DNA of 64,000 nt, taken from an uncultured Phycisphaerae bacterium. Its GTDB lineage: Bacteria; Planctomycetota; Phycisphaerae; UBA1845; Fen-1342. The notes beneath the pieces were generated by a model. It saw only the letters and a list, made by a program, of their open reading frames with translations. It did no database searches and was not told the origin of the DNA. Positions within the stretch are counted from its first letter, which is position 1. Every line of letters begins with the position of its first letter. Shown piece after piece: positions 38,471 through 47,112 of the stretch. The position numbers and the translations under genes are program-made. Where the stretch lies: contig CALGJV010000002.1 of NCBI GenBank assembly GCA_937928595.1, positions 1 through 64,000 on the forward strand. The letters run 5' to 3'.

Positions 38471-39793
38471 TCAGTGCATTTCGGTCAGCCGCGTGGCGGC
38501 GCGCTCGAACTTCTGGCGGAACTCGGCCGGCGACAGGTGAGCCGCGGCGGCGAGCTTGGCGAGCATCGTGGGGTTGTCCAGGTCGCTCTTTTCGAGGCGG
38601 ATCTGGTACGCCCGCCCGACCGTATACTCGTCCGAGGTCGTGTCCACCAGCCGCGTGCGCGTGCGGTTCGTCGCCGGGTCGATGATGTCGTGGAAGTCGA
38701 CGGCCTCGAGGTTGCCGTTGACCAGTGCGACCATCACCCCGTGTCCCTGGCGGGCCTTGTCGGTGAAGAGCCGGATGCTGTGGTAGCCGAGCGCCCGGCA
38801 GTAGGCCATGTCGTGCGGCGTGGGGTCGGCCGACCGCAGCTCGTAGCCGATGTTGTGGGTGACGAGGGGCAGTGACTCGCCGCGCGCTTTGAAGCGGGCC
38901 TGCAGTTCCGTCTTGAGCAGGTCCATCAGCGGGACCTCCGCCAGCCGCGGGTGGCCGGCGGCGTCAACGGGCACTTCGCGCCCCAGGAGGCGCTCAAGCT
39001 CCTCGCGGTCGCCCAGCCGGTACGCGAGGCCCTCGGCGATCACCGCCACGCCGTCGCAGCGGCCCAGCACGTGCCGCTTGAGAATCGCCCCTTCGAGCAC
39101 ATCGGCAATCGCCTGCACCGAGCTGTGCTCGCCGAACTCCTCGGGAATCAGCGTAACCGTGGCGCCGGCGGCCATGCCGATCGACATGGCCAGCCAGCCG
39201 GCCGTGCGGCCCATCGCGTTGACGAGGTACCAGCGGCCGGTGGTCTGCGAGTCCATCATCAGGTTCTTGAGGAGCTGGGCGCCAATGAGGCGGGCGGTCG
39301 AGAACCCGAAGGTGGGCTGGTTCTGCGGCAGGGGGAGGTCGTTGTCGATGGTCTTGGGCACGTGGACGACGCGCACGTTGCCGCCCGCGGCCTCGGAGAT
39401 GAACCGGGCCGAGAGAGCGGTGTCGTCGCCGCCGATCGTCAGGAGGCAGTTGATGCCGAGCTCCCGGAGCCGGCCGAGGGCCAGGCTGACTTTACCGGGG
39501 TGCGGCTCGACGCGGGTGGACTTCTTGAGCGACTCGCTGTCGAGGAGGCTGGTGCGCGACGTCCGCAGGATCGAGCCGCCGTCGAAGTGGATGCGCGCGA
39601 CGCGGGAAATCTCCAGCCGGATGGTGTGCGTCGGCGGGTCGAAGCCGTCCGAGCAGAGCCAACGGAAGCCGTCGTAGAAGCCGACGACTTCGAAGCCGCA
39701 GTTGATCGCCTGGATCGTCGCAGCCCCGATGACCGCGTTGATGCCCGGGGCGGGACCGCCGCCCACTACGATGCCGAGTCGATGCGTCGCCAT
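38471..39793 (-). CDS. 6-phosphofructokinase, PPi-dependent type, 440 aa
   Basis: This enzyme phosphorylates fructose-6-phosphate at C1. Two features favour pyrophosphate as donor: GGDDT at residues 121-125 (ATP enzymes have GGDG) and PKTIDND at 146-152 (ATP enzymes have PGTIDND). The N-terminal VVGGGPAPGINAVIGA and the later NAMGRTAGWLAM are also of the PPi group. The reaction is then near equilibrium and could serve glycolysis and gluconeogenesis. It is divergent from rpmI, with 370 bases between. Confidence 0.9.
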   Translation of the reverse strand: MATHRLGIVVGGGPAPGINAVIGAATIQAINCGFEVVGFYDGFRWLCSDGFDPPTHTIRLEISRVARIHFDGGSILRTSRTSLLDSESLKKSTRVEPHPGKVSLALGRLRELGINCLLTIGGDDTALSARFISEAAGGNVRVVHVPKTIDNDLPLPQNQPTFGFSTARLIGAQLLKNLMMDSQTTGRWYLVNAMGRTAGWLAMSIGMAAGATVTLIPEEFGEHSSVQAIADVLEGAILKRHVLGRCDGVAVIAEGLAYRLGDREELERLLGREVPVDAAGHPRLAEVPLMDLLKTELQARFKARGESLPLVTHNIGYELRSADPTPHDMAYCRALGYHSIRLFTDKARQGHGVMVALVNGNLEAVDFHDIIDPATNRTRTRLVDTTSDEYTVGRAYQIRLEKSDLDNPTMLAKLAAAAHLSPAEFRQKFERAATRLTEMH

Positions 39794-39888
39794 GTCGCGT
39801 TGTCCGTCCTGCTGTGGCGCCCCGGTGGGCGGGGCGCGTCCCCGTTGTTCGCCGTAGGCGGTCGCCGCCGGCCGAGAACCGCTTCAGT

Positions 39889-39913
39889 GGGCTCCGGCCC
39901 GCTGCCGGAGCCC
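39889..39913. other. perfect 9-bp hairpin in the pfk/rpmI divergent region
   Basis: GGGCTCCGG (39889-39897) pairs with CCGGAGCCC (39905-39913) around a 7-base loop. It lies about 95 bases upstream of the phosphofructokinase start, within a 370-base gap (39794-40163) that holds no other gene. Function unknown. Confidence 0.4.
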
Positions 39914-40101
39914 CCGCCGCCGGCCGCGACGCGGGTGCGTGCGGCCCACCCGGCCGGGGTGAGCGCCGGGTGGCGAACAAAGCAGTTAGTTTAGCATCGG
40001 TTTGTCCGCGTCGCAACGAATCGCCGGGTTGTCGCCAGGTCACGGCGGGGCGCGGGCCGTCCGAGCGGGCGCACGGGGCGGTTTTTTCGGCCGCGGTGCT
40101 A

Positions 40102-40130
40102 TTGTCGCCCCGCGGACCGGCTCTTATACT
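40102..40130 (+). promoter_or_regulatory. sigma70-like promoter of rpmI-rplT
   Basis: TTGTCG (40102-40107) and TATACT (40125-40130) are separated by exactly 17 bases, giving a predicted start near 40137 and a leader of about 27 bases before rpmI. Confidence 0.7.
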
Positions 40131-40163
40131 GCGGGACTCGGCTCGAGTAACAGGAACGCCGCG

Positions 40164-40361
40164 ATGCACAAGCAGAAACCGCACAAGGGATTGCAGAAGC
40201 GCTTCAAGGTGACCGCCGGCAAGAAGCCGCGGTTCAAGAAACCGTTCGCCGGCCACCTGATGAGCGGCAAGTCCGGCCGTCGCCGGCAGCGCCTGCGGCG
40301 TCCCGGTATCCTGACCGGTGCGATCGCGGCGAACGTCCTGCGGGCCCTGTGTGCCGAGTAA
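40164..40361 (+). CDS. rpmI: 50S ribosomal protein L35, 65 aa
   Basis: The start MHKQKPHKGLQKRFKVTAG and the very basic middle (KSGRRRQRLRRPG) identify L35, with the expected length. AGGA precedes the ATG by eight bases. rplT follows 28 bases downstream, the usual gene pair. infC, normally just upstream, is missing; a divergent phosphofructokinase is there instead. Confidence 0.95.
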   Translation: MHKQKPHKGLQKRFKVTAGKKPRFKKPFAGHLMSGKSGRRRQRLRRPGILTGAIAANVLRALCAE

Positions 40362-40389
40362 TGTGCGAACCGAGTAAGGAGCGAGTGCC

Positions 40390-40749
40390 ATGCCGCGTGT
40401 GACTCCCGGCCATGCGACGCGTCAGCGCCGGAAGCGCATCCTCAAGGACGCCAAGGGGTACCGGGCTTCCCGCAGCACGTTGTTCCGGCCCGCGAAGCAG
40501 ACGGTCATCAAGGCCGGGCAATATGCCTTCCGGGACCGCCGTGTCCGCAAGCGGGAGTTCCGGGCGCTGTGGATCATCCGGGTCAGCGCGGCCTGCGACG
40601 CCCGCGGCATCTCCTACAGCCACTTCATCAACGGACTTAAGAAGGCCGGCGTGTTCCTGAATCGGAAGATGCTGAGCGAAGTGGCCATCGCCGACGCCCC
40701 GGCCTTCGACAAGCTTGTGGAGATGGCGAAGAAGGCCGCGACGGCGTAG
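40390..40749 (+). CDS. rplT: 50S ribosomal protein L20, 119 aa
   Basis: This 23S rRNA-binding assembly protein shows [40 protein letters not shown] and [20 protein letters not shown], all canonical for L20. Length is normal. It follows rpmI and is followed after 24 bases by a strong intrinsic terminator, so the transcript is probably just rpmI-rplT. Elsewhere L20 represses its own operon through the leader; the short leader here leaves little room for that. Confidence 0.97.
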   Translation: MPRVTPGHATRQRRKRILKDAKGYRASRSTLFRPAKQTVIKAGQYAFRDRRVRKREFRALWIIRVSAACDARGISYSHFINGLKKAGVFLNRKMLSEVAIADAPAFDKLVEMAKKAATA

Positions 40750-40772
40750 CGCCCGCGGCTCCGTGGACTGAG

Positions 40773-40814
40773 CGCCGGTGCGCGACCGGGGTCGCGGACC
40801 GGCGTTTCTGTTTT
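40773..40814 (+). terminator. intrinsic terminator of rpmI-rplT
   Basis: A 15-base arm (40773-40787) pairs with 40790-40804 with one mismatch; the tight apex opens to a small loop. TTTCTGTTTT follows directly (40805-40814). It ends just 14 bases before the next coding region. Confidence 0.8.
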
Positions 40815-40828
40815 CCGGGAAGCGGCCG

Positions 40829-42028
40829 ATGGCATTCGTCGCGGAGTTCCCCATCATTCGCATCCCGACCGCCGACGGGGGGTGCGTGGCGGTGAAGCGG
40901 CGGCCGGTGCCGGGCGGTCCGCCGGTCATTTTCGTGCACGGACTGGCGGTGAACGCCGACCTGTGGGACCTGCCGGAGGTCTCGGGCCCGAGCTTCCACT
41001 ACCGGAGTCTGGCGTCTTTGGCGCAGGCGGCCGGCTACGACGTGTGGCTCGTGAACCTGCGCGGACACGGGGCGCCGCACATGCTGAGCGAACCCGCGCC
41101 CGGCCAGACGGACTGGTGCGTGGACCACTTCATCGCGTACGACCTGCCGGCCGTCGTGGACCACGTACAGGCAGCAACCGGCCGGCGGCCGTTGGCCATC
41201 GGGGCGAGCATGGGCGCGATGACCCTTGCCGGCTTCCTGCAAGGGGCGCACATCACGGGCGACGTCGAGACGGCCCGCGTCGTCGCGGACCCGGCGCTCG
41301 CGGCCCGGCGGCAGGCGCAGCTCAGCGGTGCGGTCTTCGCCGAGTTCCCGGCGGCGCTGCGCTGGCCGGCCGCGCTATACGGCCCCGACGGACGGCTGCG
41401 TTGGCGGGCGCTGCTGCGGGACTGGTGGCGGACGGACGGGGACGTGAATCATGCCTTCGAGCTGATGGCGCGGTGGGGCTGGCTGCAGGCCGTGCTGACG
41501 GCGGTGGGGGAAGTGCCGCTGACGCGGTTCCGAGGATCGGCCGATCGCGAGCCGTGGTACGCCAGGTTGCCGCGCGTGCTGGCCGAGCAGGCGGAGCGGC
41601 TCGAGCGTTTTTCGCTCCAGGGCATACTGCGGGCGGCCGGTACGTTCACGGGGGCGACGAACCAGCGGGCCGAGGTGCTGCTGCGTGGGCGGCGGTTCGT
41701 GCTGGACGACATGAAGGCGGGGGTGCTCAAACAGATGGCCAAGTGCGTGCGGGCCGGGGCCTTCGTGAGCGACACCGGCACGCCGGACCATGTGTACTCT
41801 GACCACTACGATGCGGTGACGCTTCCGATTCTGGTGGTCCAGGGCGGGCGGGACCGAATCGCCAGCCCGGCGGTGGTGCGCAGTGCGTTCTACGAGCGCG
41901 TCCGGTCGGCGGACAAGGAACTGCTTTACGACGAGGCCATCGCCCACGGCGAGATCGAGGCCGCGCCGGTTGCGTGCGAGCGGCTCTACCCGCGAATCCT
42001 GTCCTGGTTCGATCGGCACCGACCTTAG
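40829..42028 (+). CDS. alpha/beta hydrolase, 399 aa
   Basis: This is an alpha/beta-hydrolase-fold protein. PPVIFVHGLAVNADLWD provides the oxyanion region, LAIGASMGAMTL the nucleophile elbow with Ser127, VVQGGRDRIASP the acid and EAIAHGEIE the His. YDVWLVNLRGHGAPHML resembles lipase and polyhydroxyalkanoate synthase-like hydrolases, which have a lid insertion like that seen at about 150-290. Its substrate is unknown. The ATG is preceded by GGGAAG, immediately after the rplT terminator, so it may be expressed only by read-through or a promoter within that zone. Confidence 0.88.
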   Translation: MAFVAEFPIIRIPTADGGCVAVKRRPVPGGPPVIFVHGLAVNADLWDLPEVSGPSFHYRSLASLAQAAGYDVWLVNLRGHGAPHMLSEPAPGQTDWCVDHFIAYDLPAVVDHVQAATGRRPLAIGASMGAMTLAGFLQGAHITGDVETARVVADPALAARRQAQLSGAVFAEFPAALRWPAALYGPDGRLRWRALLRDWWRTDGDVNHAFELMARWGWLQAVLTAVGEVPLTRFRGSADREPWYARLPRVLAEQAERLERFSLQGILRAAGTFTGATNQRAEVLLRGRRFVLDDMKAGVLKQMAKCVRAGAFVSDTGTPDHVYSDHYDAVTLPILVVQGGRDRIASPAVVRSAFYERVRSADKELLYDEAIAHGEIEAAPVACERLYPRILSWFDRHRP

Positions 42029-42049
42029 ACAGGGCGCAGGGCGGGACGC

Positions 42050-42080
42050 GGGCCCGCACCGGGGTGAGGGGTGCGGACCC
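42050..42080. terminator. hairpin between convergent hydrolase and peptidase genes
   Basis: GGGCCCGCACC (42050-42060) pairs with GGTGCGGACCC (42070-42080) with one mismatch around a 9-base loop. There is no T-run. Confidence 0.4.
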
Positions 42081-42116
42081 GCCCAGGAGCTGAAGCCGGC
42101 CGCGGACGCGACGCCG

Positions 42117-44147
42117 TCAGTGTATCTGGAAAGCTCTCAGGGCCTCCACGAGTCCCGGGACGCCCTCCGCTCCGGTCTTGACCTGCACGCTCGAGCCGGT
42201 GAAGTCATCCCCGATGGGCTCGAACCGACCGCCCAGGTGCCTGGACAGGAACGCCTCCGTAATCGCGTTGAACGCCATGTTGTTTGGCGGGCGGGCGAAG
42301 CCGTGGCCTTCGTCCGGGAACAGAACGTACGTCACGGGGATGTTCTTCTGCTGCATGGCCGCGACGATCTGGTCGGCCTCCGCCTGCTTCACGCGGGGGT
42401 CGTTAGCGCCCTGGCCGATCAGCAGCGGGCGCCGGATCCGGTCAACGTACTGGATCGGGGAGCGGTCGAGGAGGGACTTGCGACCCTCCGGGGTGCGCGG
42501 GTCGCCGACACGGGCGGTGAAGAGGTCGAGCATCGGCTTCCAGTAGGGCGGGATCGATTCGATCAGCGTGACCAGGCTCGAGGGGCCGACGATGTCGACG
42601 CCGCACGCGAAGACCTCGGGGGTGAAGGTGAGTCCGACCAGCGTGGCGTAGCCGCCGTAGCTGCCGCCCATGATCGCCACCTTCTGCGGATGGGCGATCT
42701 TTTCGGCGATGGCCCAGTTCACGGCGTCGAGCAGGTCGTCGTGCATCTTGCCGGCCCACTCCTTGTCGCCCGCGTTGACGAACCGCTTTCCGAAGCCGGT
42801 CGAACCGCGGAAGTTGACGGCCAGCACGGCATAGCCGCGGTTGGCGAGCCACTGGTGGTAGGGGTTGTAGCCCCAGTCGTCCCGGGCCCACGGGCCGCCG
42901 TGGACGAACAGCACCATCGGCAGGGGTGCGGCCGGGCGGGCGTTGTGATCCGGGTCACTCCCCGGCGGCAGCGTGAGGTAGCTGACGAGGTCCAGGCCGT
43001 CGCGGGCCTTGATGGTCACCGGGTGCATCTTCGCCAACTTGTGGGCCTCGAGTGCCTTGCGGTTCGTAAACAGGAACTTCGCCTTCTTCGCGCCGCGGTC
43101 GTAGTGGTAGTAGCGGGCCGGGCCGTCGTCCTGGAGGTACACGACCAGCCAGTGCCGGTCGTCGAGCGAGCGGCTGGTGATCTCGAAGTCGCCCGGAGCC
43201 ACGGTTTTCAGGTAGGCGAAGTCCGGCGCGATGGACGGGTCCAGAATTCGCCACTCCTTGCGCTCGATCGAGAAGGCGACCGCCTGAATGGTCCGCTCGG
43301 TCGGGTGGACCATGACGTCGTCCACGTCCGCCCGTGGGTGCTCCGCGACGACCGTCTGCTTCCCGGTGGCCAGTTCCACCGTCGTCAGCGCGCCGGTATC
43401 GCGCCCCCGGCTGTCCAGCAGGTAAAGGATCTTGTTGGTCTTGTCGAAGCCCGCCGGTCCCGTCGTCAGGCTGTCTTCCGGACCGATGCGGGCGAAGGGC
43501 TTCCACTCGCCGCCGGCCGTCCGCTCGAGCAACTCGCTGCCGCCGTCCGGGGTCATCTTCTGGCCGAAGCGGACCGCGTAGTCGTCATCGAGGATCAGGT
43601 TCGCGAAGCCTTCGTTCTGGAGCACCAGTTGCCGGTCACCGGTCAGGATGTTGACCCGGTAGACGTCGTGCAATTGCGGGTCGCGGTTGTTCAGGCCGAC
43701 CAGGATCTCGGCGGGGAACTTGCGGCTGACGGCCTCGATCTGGGCCTGGACGCCCTCAAACGGCGTCAGGTCGCGGACCTCGCCGCCCGCGGCCGGGACG
43801 CAGTAGACGCGCCAATTCTCGTCGCCGCCCCTGTCCTGGAGGTAGAGGATGTGGCGGCTGTCGTACGCCCAGAAGTACTGCCGGATGCCTCGGCCCTTGT
43901 CGTGGGTGATGGCCTTCGCGGCGTCCGGGCGGTCAGCGGGCCCGACCCAGATGTTCAGAACGCCGTCGACCGGGGCGAGAAACGCGAGCTGGGTCGCGTC
44001 GGGGCTGAGCTGCCCGCCGGCCTTGTCGGGGTTGCCGAACAGGACCTCGCGCGGGATGAGGGGGCCGCCGGATGGACCGGGGCTGGCGCAACCGAGCAGG
44101 GTGCCGCCGCAGAACAGCAGGACGAAGACACGGGGGTCGCTGAGCAT
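42117..44147 (-). CDS. S9-family prolyl oligopeptidase-like lipoprotein, 676 aa
   Basis: A lipoprotein signal with lipobox LLGC (Cys at about residue 20) precedes a beta-propeller region (about 45-390), with repeats such as PDAAKAITHDKGRGIRQYF, and an alpha/beta-hydrolase domain (about 400-650). The catalytic Ser496 lies in MGGSYGGYA, the Asp in GQGANDPRV, and the His in PDEGHGFARP. FVHGGPWARDDWGYNPYHQW is typical of acylaminoacyl- and dipeptidyl-peptidase-like enzymes. It likely trims peptides outside the cytoplasm. It is transcribed away from kamA. Confidence 0.92.
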   Translation of the reverse strand: MLSDPRVFVLLFCGGTLLGCASPGPSGGPLIPREVLFGNPDKAGGQLSPDATQLAFLAPVDGVLNIWVGPADRPDAAKAITHDKGRGIRQYFWAYDSRHILYLQDRGGDENWRVYCVPAAGGEVRDLTPFEGVQAQIEAVSRKFPAEILVGLNNRDPQLHDVYRVNILTGDRQLVLQNEGFANLILDDDYAVRFGQKMTPDGGSELLERTAGGEWKPFARIGPEDSLTTGPAGFDKTNKILYLLDSRGRDTGALTTVELATGKQTVVAEHPRADVDDVMVHPTERTIQAVAFSIERKEWRILDPSIAPDFAYLKTVAPGDFEITSRSLDDRHWLVVYLQDDGPARYYHYDRGAKKAKFLFTNRKALEAHKLAKMHPVTIKARDGLDLVSYLTLPPGSDPDHNARPAAPLPMVLFVHGGPWARDDWGYNPYHQWLANRGYAVLAVNFRGSTGFGKRFVNAGDKEWAGKMHDDLLDAVNWAIAEKIAHPQKVAIMGGSYGGYATLVGLTFTPEVFACGVDIVGPSSLVTLIESIPPYWKPMLDLFTARVGDPRTPEGRKSLLDRSPIQYVDRIRRPLLIGQGANDPRVKQAEADQIVAAMQQKNIPVTYVLFPDEGHGFARPPNNMAFNAITEAFLSRHLGGRFEPIGDDFTGSSVQVKTGAEGVPGLVEALRAFQIH

Positions 44148-44675
44148 GGAACGGGTCCTCCGAATCGGCGCCCGCGGGTCCCGGTCGACGGACCGAGCCC
44201 GAGCGGGCGAAACATTAGCTCCGGATGGACGGAGCGGCTACGTCCCCAGGCCTTCGCGACAAGATCTGACAGGGCCGCGCCGCGCGAGCGGCATTCGGTC
44301 CGCCGTCGCACCGGAGGCGACAGCCGGGTTGGCACGCCGCCTTGGCCGTCACGGCGCTTCCCGCGTGACGGTCGGGGCTGGCCGCGAGAGAAGAGACGGG
44401 CTTCCGGGCTGTCGCCGGTCGATAAGTCCGCGCGGGCCACGGGCGGCCGCTCCGTCGCCGAGGTCGGACGAAACACCCGTCGCGAAATGACCGATGGAGG
44501 AATGATGGTTTTTTGAGATGATCTGCGCGACTTTTCCTTGACAGTCGGTTGGACTGCTGTATCTATCAATAGGTAGTTGATCGAACGGCGCGGTCGTATC
44601 GAATGTTGTGGTTGTGCGCGTCCGTATGGCAGCCGGATAGGTGCGACTCGGCCCGTTCGAACAGGCCATCCGTGT
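44148..44675. other. 528-base divergent region, S9 peptidase / kamA
   Basis: No gene is seen. Around 44485-44585 the sequence is clearly richer in A and T than its surroundings and contains the promoter listed separately. The remainder is GC-rich and without recognisable structure. Confidence 0.4.
44538..44565 (+). promoter_or_regulatory. sigma70-like promoter of the kamA cluster
   Basis: A consensus -35 TTGACA (44538-44543) is followed after 16 bases by TATCTA (44560-44565). The predicted start lies about 100 bases before kamA, inside a locally AT-rich stretch. Confidence 0.55.
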
Positions 44676-46007
44676 ATGGACGACCAGCGAGTGGGCTCCG
44701 ATTCGGAGCCTGACGGTAGCCACCCTCAAACACTCCCCCTCCCCATCCTGGAAAACTTCAATTCGGCCGCCGAGGACCGCGTCATATCGGGTCCGCCTCT
44801 GCCCGGCCCGCTCCATCCGGCGTCGCGAAACGGCGGAAACCGGCCGGTCGTGCGGCCGGCCCGGCACATTGTGAGCCCGCGGAGCCACGATTTTCGTCGG
44901 CGTTTCTTCCCGCAGGCCACCCGGGCGGACTGGTGTGACTGGAAGTGGCAGCTTCGCAATCGCATCCGCGATGCGCGGAGCCTCCTCCGGGTTTTCGAGC
45001 TCTCTCCGGACGAGGAGGCGGCACTCGCGCGGATGGATGGCCACCTGCCGGTCGGCATCACGCCGTACTACGCTTCGTTGATCAGCCGCACCGACCCGGC
45101 TGATCCGCTGCGCAAGACGATGGTCCCGGTCGCGCGCGAGTTTACGCAGACCGCCGGGGAGGCGGACGATCCGCTGGGCGAGGACGGGCACATGCCGGTC
45201 CCGGGGCTCGTCCACCGCTACCCGGATCGCGTCCTGTTCCTGGTGACGAACTTCTGTGCCACGTACTGCCGGTACTGCACCCGCGCCCGGATGGTCGGCC
45301 AGACCGGCGAGTACCACTTCAACCCGGACCAGTACCAGCGGGCGCTCGACTACATCGCCGCCCATCCCGAGATCCGGGACGTGCTGCTGTCCGGCGGCGA
45401 CCCGCTCACGATGATGGACGAACGGCTCGAATGGCTGCTTTCGCGCCTGCGGGAAATCCGACACGTCGAGTTCGTCCGGCTGGGGACCAAGGTCCCGGCC
45501 GTCCTGCCGCAGCGGATCACGCCCGAGCTGTGCCGCATGCTCCGGAAGTACCACCCCTTTTGGATGAGCATCCACTTCATGCACCCGGCGGAGTTGACGC
45601 CGGAAGTGGGGCAGGCCTGCGAGCGGCTGGCCGACGCCGGCATCCCGCTGGGCAGCCAGACCGTGCTCAGCCGGGGCGTGAACGACAACGTCGAGACGAT
45701 GAAGGCCCTGATGCACGGCCTGCTCCGGATCCGGGTCCGGCCGTACTACCTGTACCAGTGCGACCCCATTTCCGGCTCGAGCCACTTCCGCACGCCGCTC
45801 GAGAAGGGGCTGGAGCTGATCCGCGGGTTGCGGGGCTACACGACCGGCTACGGGGTGCCGACCTTCGTGATCGACGCACCGGGCGGCGGCGGCAAAATCC
45901 CGCTCCTGCCCGATCCGGTGGTCGGCCGCGACGGCGATTTCATTATCCTGCGCAACTACGAAGGCCGTGAGTTCCGCTACCCTGATCCCCGGCCGGCAGG
46001 AGAGTAG
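44676..46007 (+). CDS. kamA: KamA-family lysine 2,3-aminomutase, 443 aa
   Basis: This radical SAM, PLP enzyme converts L-lysine to L-beta-lysine. The cluster-binding CxxxCxxC is CATYCRYC (Cys194, Cys198, Cys201), PLP Lys407 lies in PGGGGKIP, and Asp363 (QCDPIS) and Asp400 (VIDAPGG) match the acids that hold the lysine side-chain amine in the Clostridium enzyme. Glutamate-type homologues replace these acids, so lysine use is supported. The N-terminal 70 residues are variable. No clear ribosome binding site supports the ATG at 44676; a TTG at 44577 is possible. It heads a four-gene set with two ATP-grasp ligases and a GNAT. Confidence 0.88.
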   Translation: MDDQRVGSDSEPDGSHPQTLPLPILENFNSAAEDRVISGPPLPGPLHPASRNGGNRPVVRPARHIVSPRSHDFRRRFFPQATRADWCDWKWQLRNRIRDARSLLRVFELSPDEEAALARMDGHLPVGITPYYASLISRTDPADPLRKTMVPVAREFTQTAGEADDPLGEDGHMPVPGLVHRYPDRVLFLVTNFCATYCRYCTRARMVGQTGEYHFNPDQYQRALDYIAAHPEIRDVLLSGGDPLTMMDERLEWLLSRLREIRHVEFVRLGTKVPAVLPQRITPELCRMLRKYHPFWMSIHFMHPAELTPEVGQACERLADAGIPLGSQTVLSRGVNDNVETMKALMHGLLRIRVRPYYLYQCDPISGSSHFRTPLEKGLELIRGLRGYTTGYGVPTFVIDAPGGGGKIPLLPDPVVGRDGDFIILRNYEGREFRYPDPRPAGE

Positions 46008-46092
46008 GCCGGCGGCGGGCTGACGCCGGTCCGGGGCCGGGGTCGGCGAGCGCGGGCTACCCCGAGCGTTCCAGCCAAGTGGAAACAGCGCC

Positions 46093-47112
46093 ATGAAGGT
46101 CGGACTGACGTACGACTTGCGGGCGGAGTATCTCGCCGCCGGGTACGGCGAGGAGGAGACGGCCGAGTTCGACCGCCCCGACACGATCGAGGCGATCGAG
46201 CGGACGCTCCGACGCCTCGGCTACGAGACCGACCGGATCGGCAACGTGCGGCAGCTCGTGCAGCGGTTGGCGGCCGGTGACCGCTGGGACGTGGTGTTCA
46301 ACATTGCCGAGGGTTTGCGGGGCGTCGCGCGCGAGGCCCAGGTGCCCGCCCTGCTCGACGCGTACGAGATCCCTTACACGTTCTCCGATCCGCTCGTGCT
46401 GGCGCTGTCCCTCCACAAGGCACTGACCAAGCGGGTGCTGCGGGACCTCGGCCTGCCGACGCCCGAGTTCCACGTCGTCGAGACGGAGGCGGACATCGCC
46501 CGGGTCGAACTGCCGTTCCCGCTGTTCGCCAAGCCGGTGGCCGAGGGCACGGCCAAGGGAATTGACGCCCGGTCCAAGATCACCGGTCGGACGCAGCTCG
46601 CGGCCGTTTGTCGGCGACTGCTCGCGACATACCATCAGCCCGTGCTGGTCGAAACGTTCCTGCCGGGGCGGGAGTTCACGGTCGGCCTCACGGGCACCGC
46701 CGACGAGGCCGTCGCGATTGGAACGCTCGAGGTCGAGCTGCTGAGCGGGGCCGAGCCGGATTCGTACACCTATGTGAACAAGGAAAGGTGCGAGGAGCTC
46801 TGCCGCTACGTCCTCGCACCGCCCAAATGGGCCCGGCCGGCCGAGGAGCTGGCCTTGCGCGTCTGGCGGGGGCTGGGCTGCCGCGACGCGGGGCGCGTGG
46901 ACCTGCGGGCGGACGCGCACGGGCACCTGTCCGTGCTCGAGGTCAACCCGCTGGCGGGGCTGCACCCGGAGCATTCCGACCTGCCGATTCTCTGCACGGC
47001 CGTGGGCCTGACGTACGAGGACTTGCTGCGGCGGATCATGGACTCCGCCTGCCGGCGGATCGCGGCCGCGCCGGCCGCCCGTCCGCGCGTGGCCTCGGGC
47101 AGTGGGCGATGA
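46093..47112 (+). CDS. D-Ala-D-Ala ligase-like ATP-grasp protein, 339 aa
   Basis: The three-part ATP-grasp architecture is readable: an N-terminal domain (MKVGLTYDLR; FNIAEGLRGVAREAQVPALL), a central domain with SLHKALTKRVLRDLGLPTP and FAKPVAEGTAKGI for ATP binding, and a C-terminal domain ending in the metal-binding LEVNPLAGLHPEHSDLP, as in Ddl. The family joins a carboxylate to an amine through an acyl phosphate. True Ddl is unlikely, because a second ligase overlaps it by four bases and kamA lies 85 bases upstream. Its substrate may be an amino acid such as beta-lysine, which is inference. Confidence 0.85.
   Translation: MKVGLTYDLRAEYLAAGYGEEETAEFDRPDTIEAIERTLRRLGYETDRIGNVRQLVQRLAAGDRWDVVFNIAEGLRGVAREAQVPALLDAYEIPYTFSDPLVLALSLHKALTKRVLRDLGLPTPEFHVVETEADIARVELPFPLFAKPVAEGTAKGIDARSKITGRTQLAAVCRRLLATYHQPVLVETFLPGREFTVGLTGTADEAVAIGTLEVELLSGAEPDSYTYVNKERCEELCRYVLAPPKWARPAEELALRVWRGLGCRDAGRVDLRADAHGHLSVLEVNPLAGLHPEHSDLPILCTAVGLTYEDLLRRIMDSACRRIAAAPAARPRVASGSGR

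Noticed and set aside
41883-44516. An 877-codon open frame antisense to the S9 peptidase
   Set aside because: It lacks any recognisable motif, and the opposite strand encodes a peptidase with full catalytic triad.
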